Below the pieces are notes generated by a model. It was not told where the DNA came from. It searched no databases and was given only the letters and a program-made list of their open reading frames with translations. Source: Epiperipatus broadwayi (lineage: Eukaryota; Onychophora; Udeonychophora; Euonychophora; Peripatidae). From it: 64,000 nucleotides of DNA. Shown piece after piece: positions 32,691 through 46,449 of this stretch. Made by a program: the position numbers and the translations under genes. The stretch lies in the NCBI GenBank assembly GCA_028023455.1, contig JAQFVV010006629.1:122001-186000 (forward strand), read 5' to 3'. Numbering within the stretch: the stretch's first letter is position 1; each line of letters opens with the position of its first letter.

Positions 32691-33230
32691 AGCATCTTTA
32701 TGTTTGATGATTATCAGTTTGAGAATGTGAATTATATTAAATATCTTTATAGCTTTTCTGTTCAAAAATTGAACTTAGGTTTTTGAAGTGAAACACAGAC
32801 TTGATGCTGCTGTTTATAGCAAATCAAATGGTAAGGTATTCTATCATAGTGATTTAAATAAAAATAGTTAATATGCAGCAGTTATTTTGCCCAATTTATT
32901 GTACGGAAATGAAATCTAGAGTCTTTTCAGTATAATATAGAGGCATTAGAAATTTTTTACTTAAGGATGCTTCATAAAATTTTAAAAATATGATGGCATG
33001 TTATTCAGTCAATATGTCCTTCAACTTGCTATTTGTGGTACCATATCTTATCAGTATTGATTGGGCATGTGAAATGAATGAATGGCAACAGACTTTCTAA
33101 AAACAAATATTTTTTGGTGAACTTGATCACGGTTTTCATGAGAGAGACAGAGCCCATTTATTATATAAAGATTATCTCAAACATAATTTGTAAGACATAC
33201 CTAAGAATAAAATCATTGGAGATCTATAAT
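32690..33230 (+). pseudogene. LINE C-terminal fragment
   Basis: Pieces in the expected order are NVNYIKYLYSFS (about 32725), a short HRLDAAVYSK-like segment (about 32795), ILPNLLYGNE (about 32889), and a region near 33055-33160 reading LIGHVK then QIFFGELDHGFHERDRAHLL and YKDYLKHNL. These correspond to the post-palm region of LINE ORF2 proteins of the same type as 46450-48240. Many frame changes. It is a 5'-truncated dead copy. Confidence 0.65.
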
Positions 33231-33289
33231 TAGACATGGTGTTAAAAGTTTTCTGTAGAAGTTGAAGATTATATCACAAGATATCATAT

Positions 33290-36200
33290 ATCTAGAATAA
33301 CGAATAAACATAGGATTTATGTATATACAGTATATTTATCATTCATAGTTTGGTTTGTATTGTTAGTGTAAACTCTTCTCTAATGTATTAATTTTTTTGT
33401 GTGAAATTAAAATGACCACACTTGTCTATGAGTGATTCCTAATGACAACTATTAAATTAAAAGATTTTTATCAATATAAAAAATTATGATTTTTTTGAAA
33501 GTTATAGATATCAACTTTCTAAAATGACTGTAATTTTTTTAAAAATAAAATTAAATGAAAAATTAATTTTCTTATTTTGTATTGAAAATTTGTATTTTAA
33601 CTTCAAGACTATTAATGCGGTCAAACAAACATTTTTCAAAACATGTAAAATTAATGATATACATATTAACAATAGAATACAACCGATTGCTACATTTTCG
33701 GCCATAACTATCTATGTTTAAAAATCCACATAGGTAGCATTGTTGAAACTGTAACAGTTGCTTATATTCTATTACTATATCGATTTCATCTAGAATTATG
33801 TATTTTTAAATTTATATATTAACAAATATAATCAAGTCAGAATTTATTAAAGTCTGTGTTGTAGCTGTAAATATATATGTGTAAAATAGAAGTTATTTAG
33901 GCAGTACGGTCCCTCCTCAACTACCGTTATTTATTTAGATTGTTTGTTGTTCCAGTGCCAGAAGTGAGAATTTGAGCTTAGAACCTTTATTTCTCTCTAT
34001 ATATTGCATAGAATATTCTAAATATTGAATAGCTAAAATAAAATTTGTCAGAAGTGTAGCTAGTAATAGCAGACAACCATTGATAATCAAAAAGTATTAT
34101 TACATAGTTGTAAAAATTTTTTAATTTAGTTACCTCAGTTACATACCTATAATTATTTTTCTTATGATAAATCTAATATCATTTCAAGCTATTATTACAT
34201 ATATCTTTGAAAAGATAACTGGAAATGAGAGCATTGAATGATAGGGACATTATTTCTGCATAGCAATCTGTGTACTAAAAATAGATACATTAAAATTTAT
34301 AGTATGTGGGGGGGGGGTATGCGTTTGGATAATGAACAGTTCAGAAATAAACACTTCATAGTAGCCAAACTTCATGTCTGTAAGAGTTACATATTGAAAT
34401 TGAAATATATTCGATAGCCACAATTAAATTTTTGAAGTATTCAACAGAAACAAATATTTAACTTATAATAATTTTTTTTATTAACATGGTTTATTAATTG
34501 TACAAAAAAACCCCTAAAAGAACAAAATCATTAAAAAATTATTTGTTATTCAAATGTGCTCTATCTGATTAGCAAGAACATTAAAATTTTGCATATTATT
34601 TGTATTGAGGCCCACAGTAGTTCTGTAAGGCATTTATTCATTAGTTGTCTTTGATGTTTTGATTTTACAAAATTCATTGTTGAATATGATTCATAAGAAT
34701 ATGATATCCCAAAAATTGAAATAAGTTTACAAGCAGCCTCTTTTAAATTAGGGTACTTATATTCTGGCATGAATTTTCTATTCTTCGTACCTTCATTTTT
34801 TGCTTGTTGGAACCATGATGATCAATAATTTAAATAAAATTTTCTAAAATCAAATCAAGTAAATTATACTTATTACTTGTACATGAGTTCAATGACATTA
34901 ATTTTTTATTTTACTAAATATAAATTAAAAACAATTACCTATATTGTTTGATTATAGTAGCAGAAGTTGATGTTCGAAAGTCAGAGTAGAAGAACTCAAC
35001 ATTGTTTGAATTAAAATTGTATAAAGAATAACAACATCACTGGATGAAGTCCAAACAAAAACTGAACTGATAAATTTGAACATTGCATTATATTTTCAGG
35101 TGACCGCAACAATAAAAGCATTGGATTTAATAATGTAAAATCATAAACAATCATTATAAAATTGCCAGTACAAAAGAATAAAGCATATATGATTTCAATA
35201 TAAAATGTAAATACATCATGCTAATATAAATTGTATCATGACATTATTTCAAAAATTTCATATGTGACTCATAAACCACAGTTTTCAGTGCCTAGTACAT
35301 GTAAAGTGTATCTGATAATAAACAATAAACAGTCTTTAAAAATCACAGTAATAATGAACAGTTCAGAAGTAAACATTTTATTGTGTATATATAAAGTATA
35401 TTTGGGAATAAACAACAAACAGTATTTAAAAATCAAAGGAAAAACAAACAAAAGTTATTTAAGTTACTATTTGGTTAATTTTCTATTTTATTTTTAAAGA
35501 GCCTTCTCTTTTCTCTCCATCCTTCTTATTAAATCTATTCAACTTTTTTTTTTTTTTTAATGAACTTAAAAACTCAACTTTAGAAAACTATAAGATAAAC
35601 AATTGCTAAAAGTAATCCATACAAGTGTTTCTTTAAAATTGAAATCTATTTTCAAAACAAGAAACTCAAATTCTTTTCTGATGTTAAATTATATTGTTTG
35701 ATTTTATATACATATTTATATCTCATTATGAAATTATTAATGATGTTTTGTATGCATTTATTTGATCACAGTGTATATATTAAGTTTCATGTCTGATGGC
35801 AGATTGAATAACTAAGCACTAGAGTAAATATTTTGATTAAATAACACTTGATTATCATTATGGTAGTTTGCTATTCTCTTAAACATAGACTATTATAGCA
35901 TTTGAATTTAGAGATACATATAAATTTTAATGAGACTTTATAAATTTTATTTTTATAATATAAATATACAGTAATTTGAGAAAGCTAAATGACAGAATGA
36001 TTCTATATGTCAAACTTTTTACTGCAGTTGTACAAGAAGAATTTAGTGGATTAAAATGGGAAGCTAAGGGAGTAAAAATAAATGGAAATTATTTAAGCTT
36101 TTTAGATTTTTGCAGATAATTTCTGTTGTTTTCCAAATATTGCTTCAGAAGTTTAATGAGAATCAGAATGGAAGATCATAAAATGAAACTTATGTCCCCA

Positions 36201-36665
36201 TTTTTCAAAATTATAATAGTTTTTCTAAAACCATCATAATAATATTTTTTCTTCTTTAAACAATATGATGAACAGCACAACTTAAGTAAAAAACCCTCTT
36301 TATCAATGCATAATATCTGAACTATCATTCACTTATATATTGTGCAAAGATTGAAATACTTAAATGTAAAATATAAAATTAATATTAAAAAATGTGTTGT
36401 CCTCCCCCCCTTTTCAAAAAACTTTTTTTATGAAGCAAATAATACTGAAATACAAATTGGAAACTAAACTACAAGGTACAATTTCACAGAAAGGAATTCA
36501 AAAGTCATCCAGAAACAGAATCCGGGAAGTTTTATGCTGATAACCTTATACTGGCTTCATAAAACGTTTTTTGCCACTAGTCAAAATATATCTTAATAAA
36601 GATCTGAAAAGTTTGGAAATAATTTTTTCAAAAACTGACCTTTATCCCCAATCTCACAAAGATAT
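33290..36665. other. Long AT-rich stretch with a ~90-bp tandem duplication
   Basis: At about 35297-35345 and 35388-35437 a segment AATAAACAATAAACAGT / AATAAACAACAAACAGT recurs. AATGAACAGTTCAGAARTAA occurs at about 34330 and 35350. There is a G-run at about 34306-34316. No coding or RNA features were recognised. Confidence 0.5.
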
Positions 36666-36668
36666 TTT

Positions 36669-36914
36669 TTTAAATAAATGCATAAACATCTTATTTCTTT
36701 CCAAAAACTTTATTTTCATATATCTAATGAACATATATATAAATTCACATGTTATAAAGGAAGTAGAGGAAGGGAGAAATCCTTGAAAATGTAATGGTGT
36801 AAAAAACAGTTGAAATGTTGGAAATGTATAATATGTGAATTTATATATATGTTCATTAGATAAATGGAAATGAAGTTTTCGGAAAGAAATAAGATGTTTT
36901 TGCATTTATTTATA
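36669..36914. mobile_element. Foldback (MITE-like) element with ~87-bp arms
   Basis: AAATGCATAAACATCTTATT and CTAATGAACATATATATAAA on the left are mirrored by TTTATATATATGTTCATTAG and AATAAGATGTTTTTGCATTT on the right, around about 70 bp of centre (36758-36826). Overlapping open frames on both strands (36571-36786 and 36654-36905) simply read the palindrome. Confidence 0.75.
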
Positions 36915-37044
36915 ATGTTGGAGAACATATATATATTTTAAAAGAAAAAAAAGTAGTTATTTAATTTGTCATTGTATAATGATAATATTATAGTGTAATA
37001 TATATTGTAGATATTTTTTTCCATTTAAACAGAGAAGCATCTGA

Positions 37045-37100
37045 ATACAATTTGTATTTATATTGGACTATTTTTATCAAAAGGTCTTTATAGATAAATA
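37045..37100 (-). repeat. Penelope-like 3' terminal fragment
   Basis: TTATATTGGACTATTTTTAT and AAGGTCTTTATAG resemble the terminal sequence seen at 16110-16165 and, reversed, at 53055-53107. Confidence 0.5.
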
Positions 37101-37129
37101 TATAAAATTTATAGTAATTATTGCTTTTG

Positions 37130-37285
37130 GTATACATAGTTCAGTTATTTAGAGCATCACTTTAAATTCAGTATTCACAAATATAGTCGCTGATTCAATC
37201 TCTATACTTATAAAAAAAAAGGAGAAAAATATTATTTAAAATGTGATCTATACTAACCTCTGTATTATAAATGCTAGTATGTACT
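37130..37285 (+). repeat. tRNA-like module fused to Penelope-like tail, copy 1
   Basis: TAGTTCAGTTATTTAGAGCA (box A region) and GCTGATTCAATCTC (box B) lie about 45 bp apart. About 40 bp later GAAAAATATTATTTAAAATG and CTATACTAACCTCTGTATT follow the same order as at 57700-57895. No GIY-YIG coding sequence lies upstream. Confidence 0.55.
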
Positions 37286-37289
37286 TGAA

Positions 37290-37878
37290 GGCTATATGTA
37301 ATTAGAGGGGATTTGAACCCAGACTTTCAAGTTCCCTTCAGGCATACACTCCATCTTATACAATTGGTACACATGACTACATATATGTGAAAAAGATAAA
37401 TCTCCAATATACATATTTTGTGCTGAACCAGCACTCATCAATCGGTCTGATTCATCATCTTCCACATATATATATGCAATCAATGCTCGGTTTATATTAA
37501 GATAGTAAATCTTCAAACTTTAATGGACAGACTTCAATCTTCTCCACTCTCCAACTCTTCAGCCATCCATATCAATGAAAATCTGATAATGGTAAATTCA
37601 AAGCTCATTTGCCAATTTTGTTGTCATATCCATATTAGCTGTAAGCCATTCTGATCTTCATATGTGACCTTAAGACTATTTAAATACACAGAAGGGGGAT
37701 GGGCAGAATGAGTTTATTTTGTATTATTTTAAATACAAATATAGTATATATACTTAAGCTAGATGCAATTAGAAGGATTTGAACCCAGGCATTCAAGGTC
37801 CATTCACTCATCCATTCCATCTTAAATAACTGATTCACATGACCATAGAATGTGAAAAAGATAAAGAATCTCCAATAT
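37290..37878 (+). repeat. Repeat family 1, plus-strand units (second cluster)
   Basis: One full unit (about 37290-37735) and the beginning of another (about 37736-37878), with GGATTTGAACCCAGRC, ACATGACCA and CTCCAATAT blocks. The orientation flips at about 37878. Confidence 0.75.
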
Positions 37879-38590
37879 AAAGTTTGAAGATTTCCTATCT
37901 TAATATAAACTTAGCACTGATTATATATATATATGGGAGATGATGATCTGAACCAACTGATGAGTGCTTAGTTCAGCATGAAATACATATATTGGAGATC
38001 ATTTATCTTTTTCATATTATGTGGTCATGTGTATAAATTCTACAAGATGGAGTGGATGATTTGAGGGAGCATGAAGGTCTGGGTTCAAATTCTCTAATTA
38101 CATCTAGCTTAAGTATATATACTAGCATTTAAAATATTACAGATTCAGCCTGCATTCTGTCTATCCCTATTCTATGTATTTAAATGGTCTTAGGGTTCTA
38201 AGTATGAGGAGTCAGATTGACTTATGGCTAATATGGGTATGACAACAAAATTGGCAAACGGAGGCTTTGAACATGCCACCATCAGATTTTCGAGGATATC
38301 CATAACTAAAGAGTTGGAGAGTGGAGAAGATTGAAGTCTGCCCATTAAAGTTTGAAGATTTGCTATCTTAACATAAACCAAGCACTGATTGTATATATGT
38401 TTGGGAGATGATGATCCGGACCAACTGATGACTGCTGATTCAACACAAAATATGGATATTGGTGATCATTTATCTTTTTCACGTATGTAGTCATGTGTAT
38501 CAGTTATATAAGATGGAGTGGATGATTGAGAGGAGTTTGAAAATCTAGGTTTAAGTCTCCTCTAATAACCTCTGTATTGTTAACTAACAA
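37879..38590 (-). repeat. Repeat family 1, minus-strand units (second cluster)
   Basis: Two inverted units (about 37879-38150 and 38151-38590) face the plus-strand units, giving a palindrome of the same type as at 10974-12130. On this strand GGTCTGGGTTCAAATTCTC near 38080-38100 resembles a pol III box B. Confidence 0.75.
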
Positions 38591-38599
38591 TTAAACATA

Positions 38600-41500
38600 T
38601 TTATAAAAGTTTTCCAGTTTAATTAATTGGGGAAAATATATTAAACATATAACTGCAAATAAAATTTCATTGTCAGAAACTTTAAGACAAACATCTGAAC
38701 CTAACTTTCAAAAACAGAAGACAAATATGGCCTTATTCAATGTTATTTAATTGTTCTTGTCATAGCCTAATTTATTTTACTCATCTATCAAAAGTTAAAT
38801 CTGAAATCTATTTTTAGAAACCATCTTCTTTGAAAAGCTATCTGTTACCACTGGAGATGTTGTGAACAGTGTCCTCAGCACTTGCATATTTTTCTATGAA
38901 ATATTATATTTATATGTATTTGAAAAAAAAGTAGTTAAAAAATTTTAAGTTTGCATTTAAATCTTATTAAGAGAGAAATATTATTGATACAATTAAATCT
39001 ACTCTTATGCTTTTTTTTTTTTTTTTTACATATTTCTTTAAAGAAGATATATCAAAAGATATGTTCCCTTACAAAAAATATATTAATTAGCTATTAGGTA
39101 GAACATAAATTCTAATCTGGAATCTCTTAAACCAATAGAGTAGGATTTCACTTTTTTTTTTGCAAGGTTTCCAACAAAATCCCCTTTTCAAACATAACAG
39201 TAAGTTAATTGGCTTCAATTTTTCTAAATGCTATTGAATAAAATCACTGAATTCAGTGCAATTTTTGATAATTGTGCTTTCTGCTTGAGAAATAAAATTT
39301 AACAATCTGATTTATCTGGGGTTAGAAACAAACAATGAATTTCATATTTAATGTTCATCAATTTATGCTGTAAGTAAGGCAGAAGTGAATTTATCAATTG
39401 ATTGGAATCCAGTTCATTTTATTTATAATGTTTGTGAGTAGCCAATTTGTATCCTAAAAAAATGTTATCACTTGATCGAAAAATTATTCTGTTGTTTAGT
39501 TACTCTACCTTTCTTTGAGTGGATAGCAAATATTCTAAATAAATACATTTTTTATGTCATGTTATTATGTAATTTTTTAAAATGTTTTATAACAGATTAT
39601 ATCAATTTAAAAATATATAAAGCTTAAACTATTATATGGGGGGAGGACAGCTCATAAGTATATAAATAATTTAAATCTGTTTTTGTGTATATATATATAG
39701 TCATTGGAAAATAAATGAAATACTAAATAAAAATTAATGTTAACACACCTGTTGTATAAATAAGTATTATGTACAATAGTTTATTAAAAAAACAATCGCC
39801 TTCCTTATGGATAGCAAAATTACTGGCTATTTAGAAGAATGCTGTTACTCCTTATAAAGTCCGACACAGCCATGATGCTTCTCTTTGGGAAAGGTATGGT
39901 CTTTGTCACTAACAGCTTTTTTTCTCCTAGTTTGGGTATCTCATTTCATTTTAGCAAATAGCATACAACATGCATTACTGTCAAAGTAATTTCCATATCG
40001 TGAATTACTGTTATAACATGACAGTAATCTTGTCTTCTTTTCTGTACTTCCTTTCACCTGAACCTTCATTTTATAATCAAATTCTCTCTCTCTGTGAGCA
40101 ATTGGATTTACTGATCTAGTTATATGATTGGTCTGTTTATGCCATTGGCTATTTATTTACTTTATTTGTGGTTGCAGTAGTTAATTATATTCTACACTGA
40201 ATCTGATCTTGATAGCTTTATAGTTTGAACAAGTCACTTATTTGAAGATAAGCTTAAGATGAGTCCACAATGTTTATTTACTTATTTTTTAAAAGTAAGT
40301 AATTATCATAAATAAGGTATAATTAATTGAAGTAAAAAACTTTAATAAAGTATCTTTTAAGCAGTTTGGGTCTTGTTTAAAATTGTTTTGCTTGTCACAT
40401 GTAGAGGCAGTGGGGAGGTGATACTTTTGTTTTTTACTGATAAATTTGAGTTTTATATTTCAATATATACATACATACATATGTATGTGTGAATGGCCTT
40501 ATTTTAACTTATCAACTAATGATTTTTTTTTAATAACAATTTATTTCCTTTGTGAATTATTAATTCATTTTAATATTCAAAATTAGGGTTACAAGTTTTA
40601 TTAATTTTTTTATTTCAATTTATTATAATGTGGAAATTTTTTAAAGGTATTTTTCATAACATCTGTGATTAAATTTCTATTGTACTTTTTTTATTTCAAC
40701 ATAATCTAATTAATTTGATAAGATAGATTAATCATTGCAAATTTAAAAGCAAATGTTTGTATCAAAAGAAATAGATATATTTTGACTTGCATCCATGTGA
40801 TATAGATGGATATAAATTCATTCAGGTCAGAAGTCCCATAAATCTAATACAGATCTTTTCAAAATGCAGTTAGTCACATCAATTTATTTAAGTTTATGCT
40901 ATAAATACAAACCACATGTTTGTGCTGCCAGCAATATAATACAGTATATATCTAACATACGTATGTAATATATAATTCTTTATAAAAACCACATTATAAT
41001 TGTAATAAAAGTATGCACTAGCACATGGTGAACATAAGCCAAAACTGTATCAAAACTAGTGATTGTACCATAGCAATCTTGCTACTTTATTTTTTATACT
41101 ATGCTATATTATAGCTTTAATGGAAAAAAAAACTCATAAATAATGTACATTATGCATAAATATTAATTATTGTTGTTAATTACTGTTTATACTCTATTAT
41201 AAAATTTAATACACTGGGTGATATTTTGCTATCATGTTAGACTTACAACCACATTGATGGAATGTAACTCCATCATAAATCTAGATACATTTGTATAAAT
41301 ATCTTTCTCACATTCATTCTACAAAATCTCTTGTTATTTCTTCAAAAGAATCCATTGTTGAATATTTTCTTCATCAGATGCTTTTTCATAATGTGATATG
41401 CTAATTTATAAATTTGCATTTTGGGAAGTATGAATATATTAAAATTATATAACTATAAAATTTCTATATTCTTTATAGAAGAACTTATATTTTTTTGAAA

Positions 41501-43440
41501 AACACTTTGATTATTGTTGCAAATCAAGAAATTGTAATAGTTTCCAAGACAAAAGAGTATAGTGTGCATATATACTTATACACACACACATGGAAATAGT
41601 CAAGTTTCTATGCAAGTGTATAATTTATTTTCATGAAATATGGAAATGATTACCTCAAATTCTCATATATTTCCGAGCTTTTTATTTTTATGGAATGATA
41701 TATTTTTTAAGTGTAGGATCTTAATATTGCAAATATATGATCAATTCAAAACATTTTCAATTAAATTTTTCACCAATTTATATAAAATAGTTGATTCATT
41801 AAAATTACTTCATTTTGAGATTAATTTTAATTCTATTATTTAAGTAACTAAAATTAATTTGCAGAAATGCAAACATTAATCTCCATTATAATAAAAACTA
41901 CTTATTTATTTAATATTTTTTAATTATATTTTATGCTTATTTTATATAAATGAAACTATATTTTAAATAATTTATCATTGCATTATTTAAAAAGTAGCAG
42001 TAACTAATATTCAATTAATTTTATTATTTTTATCTTAAATATTTTCTACTGTGTTATTATATTTTTAGAAAGCTTTTCTTTTTGAATTTTTATTGAAATG
42101 TTATTATTATTTTATATCAATATATTGCATTTTATAATTTTGTGTAGGTAGACATTAATAACAATAATGCTGATATAATGACTATTTATATATATAGGAA
42201 TATGATTAAAAGAATTAGTTAAGCCTTAAACATCAGCTACAATTTTAATTAAAAATATCTATTTGAAAATAATTAGTTTTCTTGATTGCATAAGTGTGTT
42301 GTAATCTACAGTATTTTTTATAAATATTTTGTATAATGTTGATAGCAAAGTAATAAGAATATTGATGTAATGAAAAAGCCTTGTTAAAAAGAAAAAAAAA
42401 AGCCTCATTTTTAGTTCAAAGATCTTTTTATTATTATTATAAAATAAAAATAAAAATTAAGCTTTGTCTGCTATCCAGTTTTTTTTCTATTACATTTACA
42501 ACCAAGTCAAATGTAATCTTTATTTTCTATCTCCATAATTAGCTTTCTGTGGTTCATGTATTCCCATTGGTACAAATTGTCAATATATATGTGAGAAAAA
42601 TTGAATAATAGTAAAACAAGTGGGATCTGATATCAGTATAAGATATATAAGTCAAAGATTATGAAATACATTAAATATTTAGTGCAAGTGATGAAGCAGT
42701 TTTTGTTTTTTCATTGTTTAATATAGAGAAAAGTCCAATTTCCTTGCTTTGTTATTTTAGTAAGTACTGCAGAGTCTATTTAATTAAAACAATTTCTTGT
42801 GAATACTTTACTATATGGCATATGCCATGCACTCTTTACAAAATCAGTATTCATTCTCTACATAGTGAACATTTATTATCAAATGTTTTTGTGATGATAT
42901 CTGTGAATATGTGGGCATATTGGTCATTTCTGTGAACTGTGTTCTATAAGTGATTTTTTCTAGGTTTTTTCTTTTGTCTTTGCCATACTCACACACACAC
43001 ATATATATGTGCATTATCTGATCATTATTATTATATTACTTTGTAATATTATTACTGAATTATTTATTTACAGTTACAACGTATAGATTTGAAATAAAAG
43101 TGATTCTATTAATTACAAATATGAAGATTACATTTTGTGAAAATGGGCTGTGGAATATGGAAGCAAAAAAACGACTTAGAACCATTGCTCTCTTACATAG
43201 CCATTACTTTTTAAAAGCATCATTTTAATTGTGTTAAGAAAACTTTGATCCCATCAAGATTAAGGATAATCTTTATTTAAAAAAGTATTTCATTATGAAC
43301 GTTTTTATTGTTAAATATCTAAACAAAATGATAAAATTAATGCTACCACAGGAATAGATTGATATTTGGTAATTATTTACTTGCGATCATTATCTTTAGA
43401 ATAATGTTATTTTGTTTATTATTTTTTTTAGATATATGTA
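38600..43440. other. Long AT-rich stretch without recognisable content
   Basis: A small inverted repeat ATTACTGTCA / TGACAGTAAT lies at about 39973 and 40019, with short microsatellites near 40467 and 41580. Several 60-75 codon frames are Phe/Ile/Lys-rich and look like chance. No transposon protein motif was recognised. Confidence 0.5.
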
Positions 43441-43442
43441 GG

Positions 43443-43962
43443 CAGAAAATCACCCCCTCCCCAGGCTATGAGTTGAAAGCACTCTAAATATTGAACAAAA
43501 GATCAAGCATAGAATGAAATCACTATTATTATAGCCCTGATGTTTATAAGTATACTTTTATCAATATTCTTAGTAATTCAGAATGAAATATAATTTATCA
43601 ACATTTAAAGTGTTTTTAATTCATAACCTGAAGGATGGTTCTTTATATTTCTTGTTTACATATTCATTTATCTACTTTTAATTTAAAGTTTATATATTAA
43701 ATCATATTTAATTTATCGCAATCAAAGTGTTAAAAAGTAAGATTTTATCTCCAGTTTTGTATAATTATGAGTTTAATAATTCTTAAAGTCCCATATTCCA
43801 TCTGGCTGATAAATTAATTTCATTCTGAACTACCAACAATTTTGACAAAGATATGCTTATAAATGTCAGGGCTACAAGAATAGATGGATTCATTCAGTTC
43901 TTAATCTTTTGTTTACCTATGTGCTTTTAACTCATAGTCTGGTGGGAGGTAATTTACTACCT
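43443..43962. mobile_element. Foldback element with ~145-bp arms
   Basis: In the left arm (about 43443-43590) CTATGAGTTGAAAGCACT, AACAAAAGATCAAGCATAGA and AATTCAGAATGAAAT have inverted counterparts in the right arm (about 43819-43962): ATTTCATTCTGAACT, CTTAATCTTTTGTTTACCTA and TGCTTTTAACTCATAGTCTG. The central 230 bp contains a segment (about 43619-43697) similar to the right flank (about 43930-44010). Confidence 0.7.
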
Positions 43963-44019
43963 TTGCTTACATATACATTCATTTATGTTTAATTTAAAGT
44001 TTACCTATGTGGGCAGGTA

Positions 44020-44930
44020 AAGAATAAAGCGATTTTAAATAGCCTTTTGTCTAGTCAGAGTTCTCTCCTGATATTTTTCACAGAAATCATTAAAAAAAAA
44101 AAAAAAAAAGAAACAAGAATAATCTTCAAATGTGATGAGGGTTTTTGCATTTTTAATTTTTTTTTTTTATTAATAAAATAATCACTTACTAAATGGCTAC
44201 ATGGTTAGCTATAAAACAGTTACCCAGAGAAAAATTCTGAAATTGCTTAAACATATAGATTTGTAATATATATGAACATCATTAATACTATGCTTTAATT
44301 AAATTTAAATATCTTTTCTGGAATTAACTATTTTGAAAGGAAATATTTTCTCACATTATTCTCATATCAGTGGATCATGTGGATTTTAATTTCAGTACCC
44401 TATATTCTGATAAGTAAATCAATGATCACGATAGAATAGTGATACTAGGTGATTCTTTTGGTAATAAATAGAGAATGTATATTATTAGGAATCTCTCAGA
44501 ATGGTTTTTACAATTTACAAATTTTGAAATATTTGATTATTAAATCCTGGAGTAATTTTAAGAAAAAATGTATGCTGATAATGAATAAATTTTATATACC
44601 ACGGAATTGCGATATCCACTAAATTTTGTTTCAGCCTCTCTTGCAAACTTCATACATCACATATAAATAAAAAGCTCACATTTTGTTGATAAGCTGCAAT
44701 TATATTAAAATACACATTGTTTATTGATCTGCAAATGTGCAGTACTTTTCAGCACACACATAGATAACACATGCTTTTTTTTTTATATGTATAGTATATA
44801 TTTATTGAGGAGTCATATTTACTGCATGTTGACTCATTCACATCCACTCAAGAAATAAAAGTAATAAAAAAAATTATACTTGATCTTTATTTTTTTAATG
44901 CTCTGAATAGTATCCTATTAAAACAGGCAA
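44020..44930. other. AT-rich stretch, nothing recognised
   Basis: A- and T-homopolymers at 44091-44110 and 44158-44168; otherwise featureless. Confidence 0.45.
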
Positions 44931-44934
44931 AACT

Positions 44935-45030
44935 GACCATATAGTATTGCACCACTCATTTCATTGTAAGCCAGAGTTTTGCCAATAACAGTTATAAGCA
45001 AGCATAAGAAATGGTGATCATGTGAATAAT
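44935..45030 (+). repeat. Repeat family 3 end fragment
   Basis: AGCAAGCATAAGAAATGGTG followed by ATCATGTGA matches the terminal motif of family 3 units (19100-19130, 19520-19545). TAGTATTGCACCACTCATTT upstream also fits. Confidence 0.55.
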
Positions 45031-45039
45031 ATTCTGTTT

Positions 45040-46440
45040 CTTCAATAACTTTTTTTTCTTTCTAAAATGTAATAACAATCTCTTATCATTAGATCACCCC
45101 CCCTCCAGTTGTTTTGATGTTTTTGAGTTCATAACAACTTTATAATGTTTTTATGTTTTGTAAAATGTTTAGCATTATACTTAGAAAACATTTTATTTTG
45201 TGAAACACTGTATATTAAATTTAAAAAAGATAATAAGCAGGGAAAAAAATGTGTATGTGCTTTCAACATAAGTTTCAGAAACATTATTAATCAACATGTT
45301 CACATTTATGCTCTATACAATATTATAAAATATATTATTTTGTTATTAAAATAGCTATTATTGTATACTAAAATTTCTTAAATTTATATGTTTTTGGTTT
45401 TTGTTTATTTATGTGGATAGCATATAATTGAAATAGTGTACATTGCTACAGCATATATGATGGCTTTACTATATTAAATGCATTAGTTTATCATAGCCAG
45501 TCTAAAGTTATCTAGTTCACTTGTAGCGAATTATAGTCATAATTACATTGAAAGCACTATCGATCTATGCATCAAATCCTAAAAACTAAAATACTCTTAG
45601 AATCAGAGAATAAGAAAAATTATTTTCTGTTTAATATTGCTTGCTATAATTTATTCTGTATATGTTTAAAGACCAATGGAAATACCTAACACTCCTAGAC
45701 AGAAAAAATTTAGGTGCTCCTTACTTTATCTGTATATGTGTATATTATCAGATAAGTTACACCTATATCCTTATACATTTAGATATGAAAATAATAATAT
45801 AAATATTAAAAAAATTATTAATTTTCAATACTACATTTTTATTCACATTTGGTTACTCCTATTATAAGTATGTAGGAAGAAAATGATTACTTCAAATATA
45901 AAATTTTATCAAAAATTTATTTTTTTGGCTTTTACTATGATTTTAGTTGCACTTTCGTATGCTAAGATGTTATTGTTCTACCAGTAAGCCATTTCTAAAC
46001 TATTGTAAAATGGGTGTATATTTGTATAAGTTTTAATTTTTAAAAATTTCTTTAGGAATTTGCTACTAAGTTTTTTGCAGCAATAAATACATTTGGAATA
46101 CTATTTTCTAAATTATTTTTGCATACATCTACTGAGGAACTATTTTCTGGAATACATTATTTCTAAATATTTTTATCTATAATATTTATTTAATAGTGAA
46201 TTAAGAAAATATTTTGCTAGAATTAATCAAAAAAACTTGAAAAATCTATCTTTTCTTTGTTTTTTGGTAAGAATGATTCTGCTTCCTGGATCTTGGTAAT
46301 TTAGGTGATTGCTTAGATTTATCTAATGGTAAACTGGCCTTAATATGATTAATGGTGCTACATTGTTTTAGAAAAGATATTAAGGAAAGTTTTATTCAAC
46401 TAGTATTGAACTTTTCATTCTGTGATGTGAATTATTTTAA
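45040..46440. other. AT-rich stretch, one possible SINE remnant
   Basis: On the minus strand at about 45930-46005, TGGCTTACTGGTAGAACA looks like a box A region with a degenerate box B after it. The rest holds only chance frames. Confidence 0.4.
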
Positions 46441-46449
46441 AAAATATGT

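Noticed and set aside
34306-34316. G-run as a G-quadruplex
   Set aside because: A single uninterrupted G-run in AT-rich DNA; no four-tract pattern.
36571-36905. Overlapping open frames on both strands
   Set aside because: They mirror the two arms of the hairpin element.
43080-43230. Open stretch with plausible peptide (LWNMEAKKRLRTIALLH)
   Set aside because: No acceptor or donor in suitable places and no family motif; length is within chance for the region.
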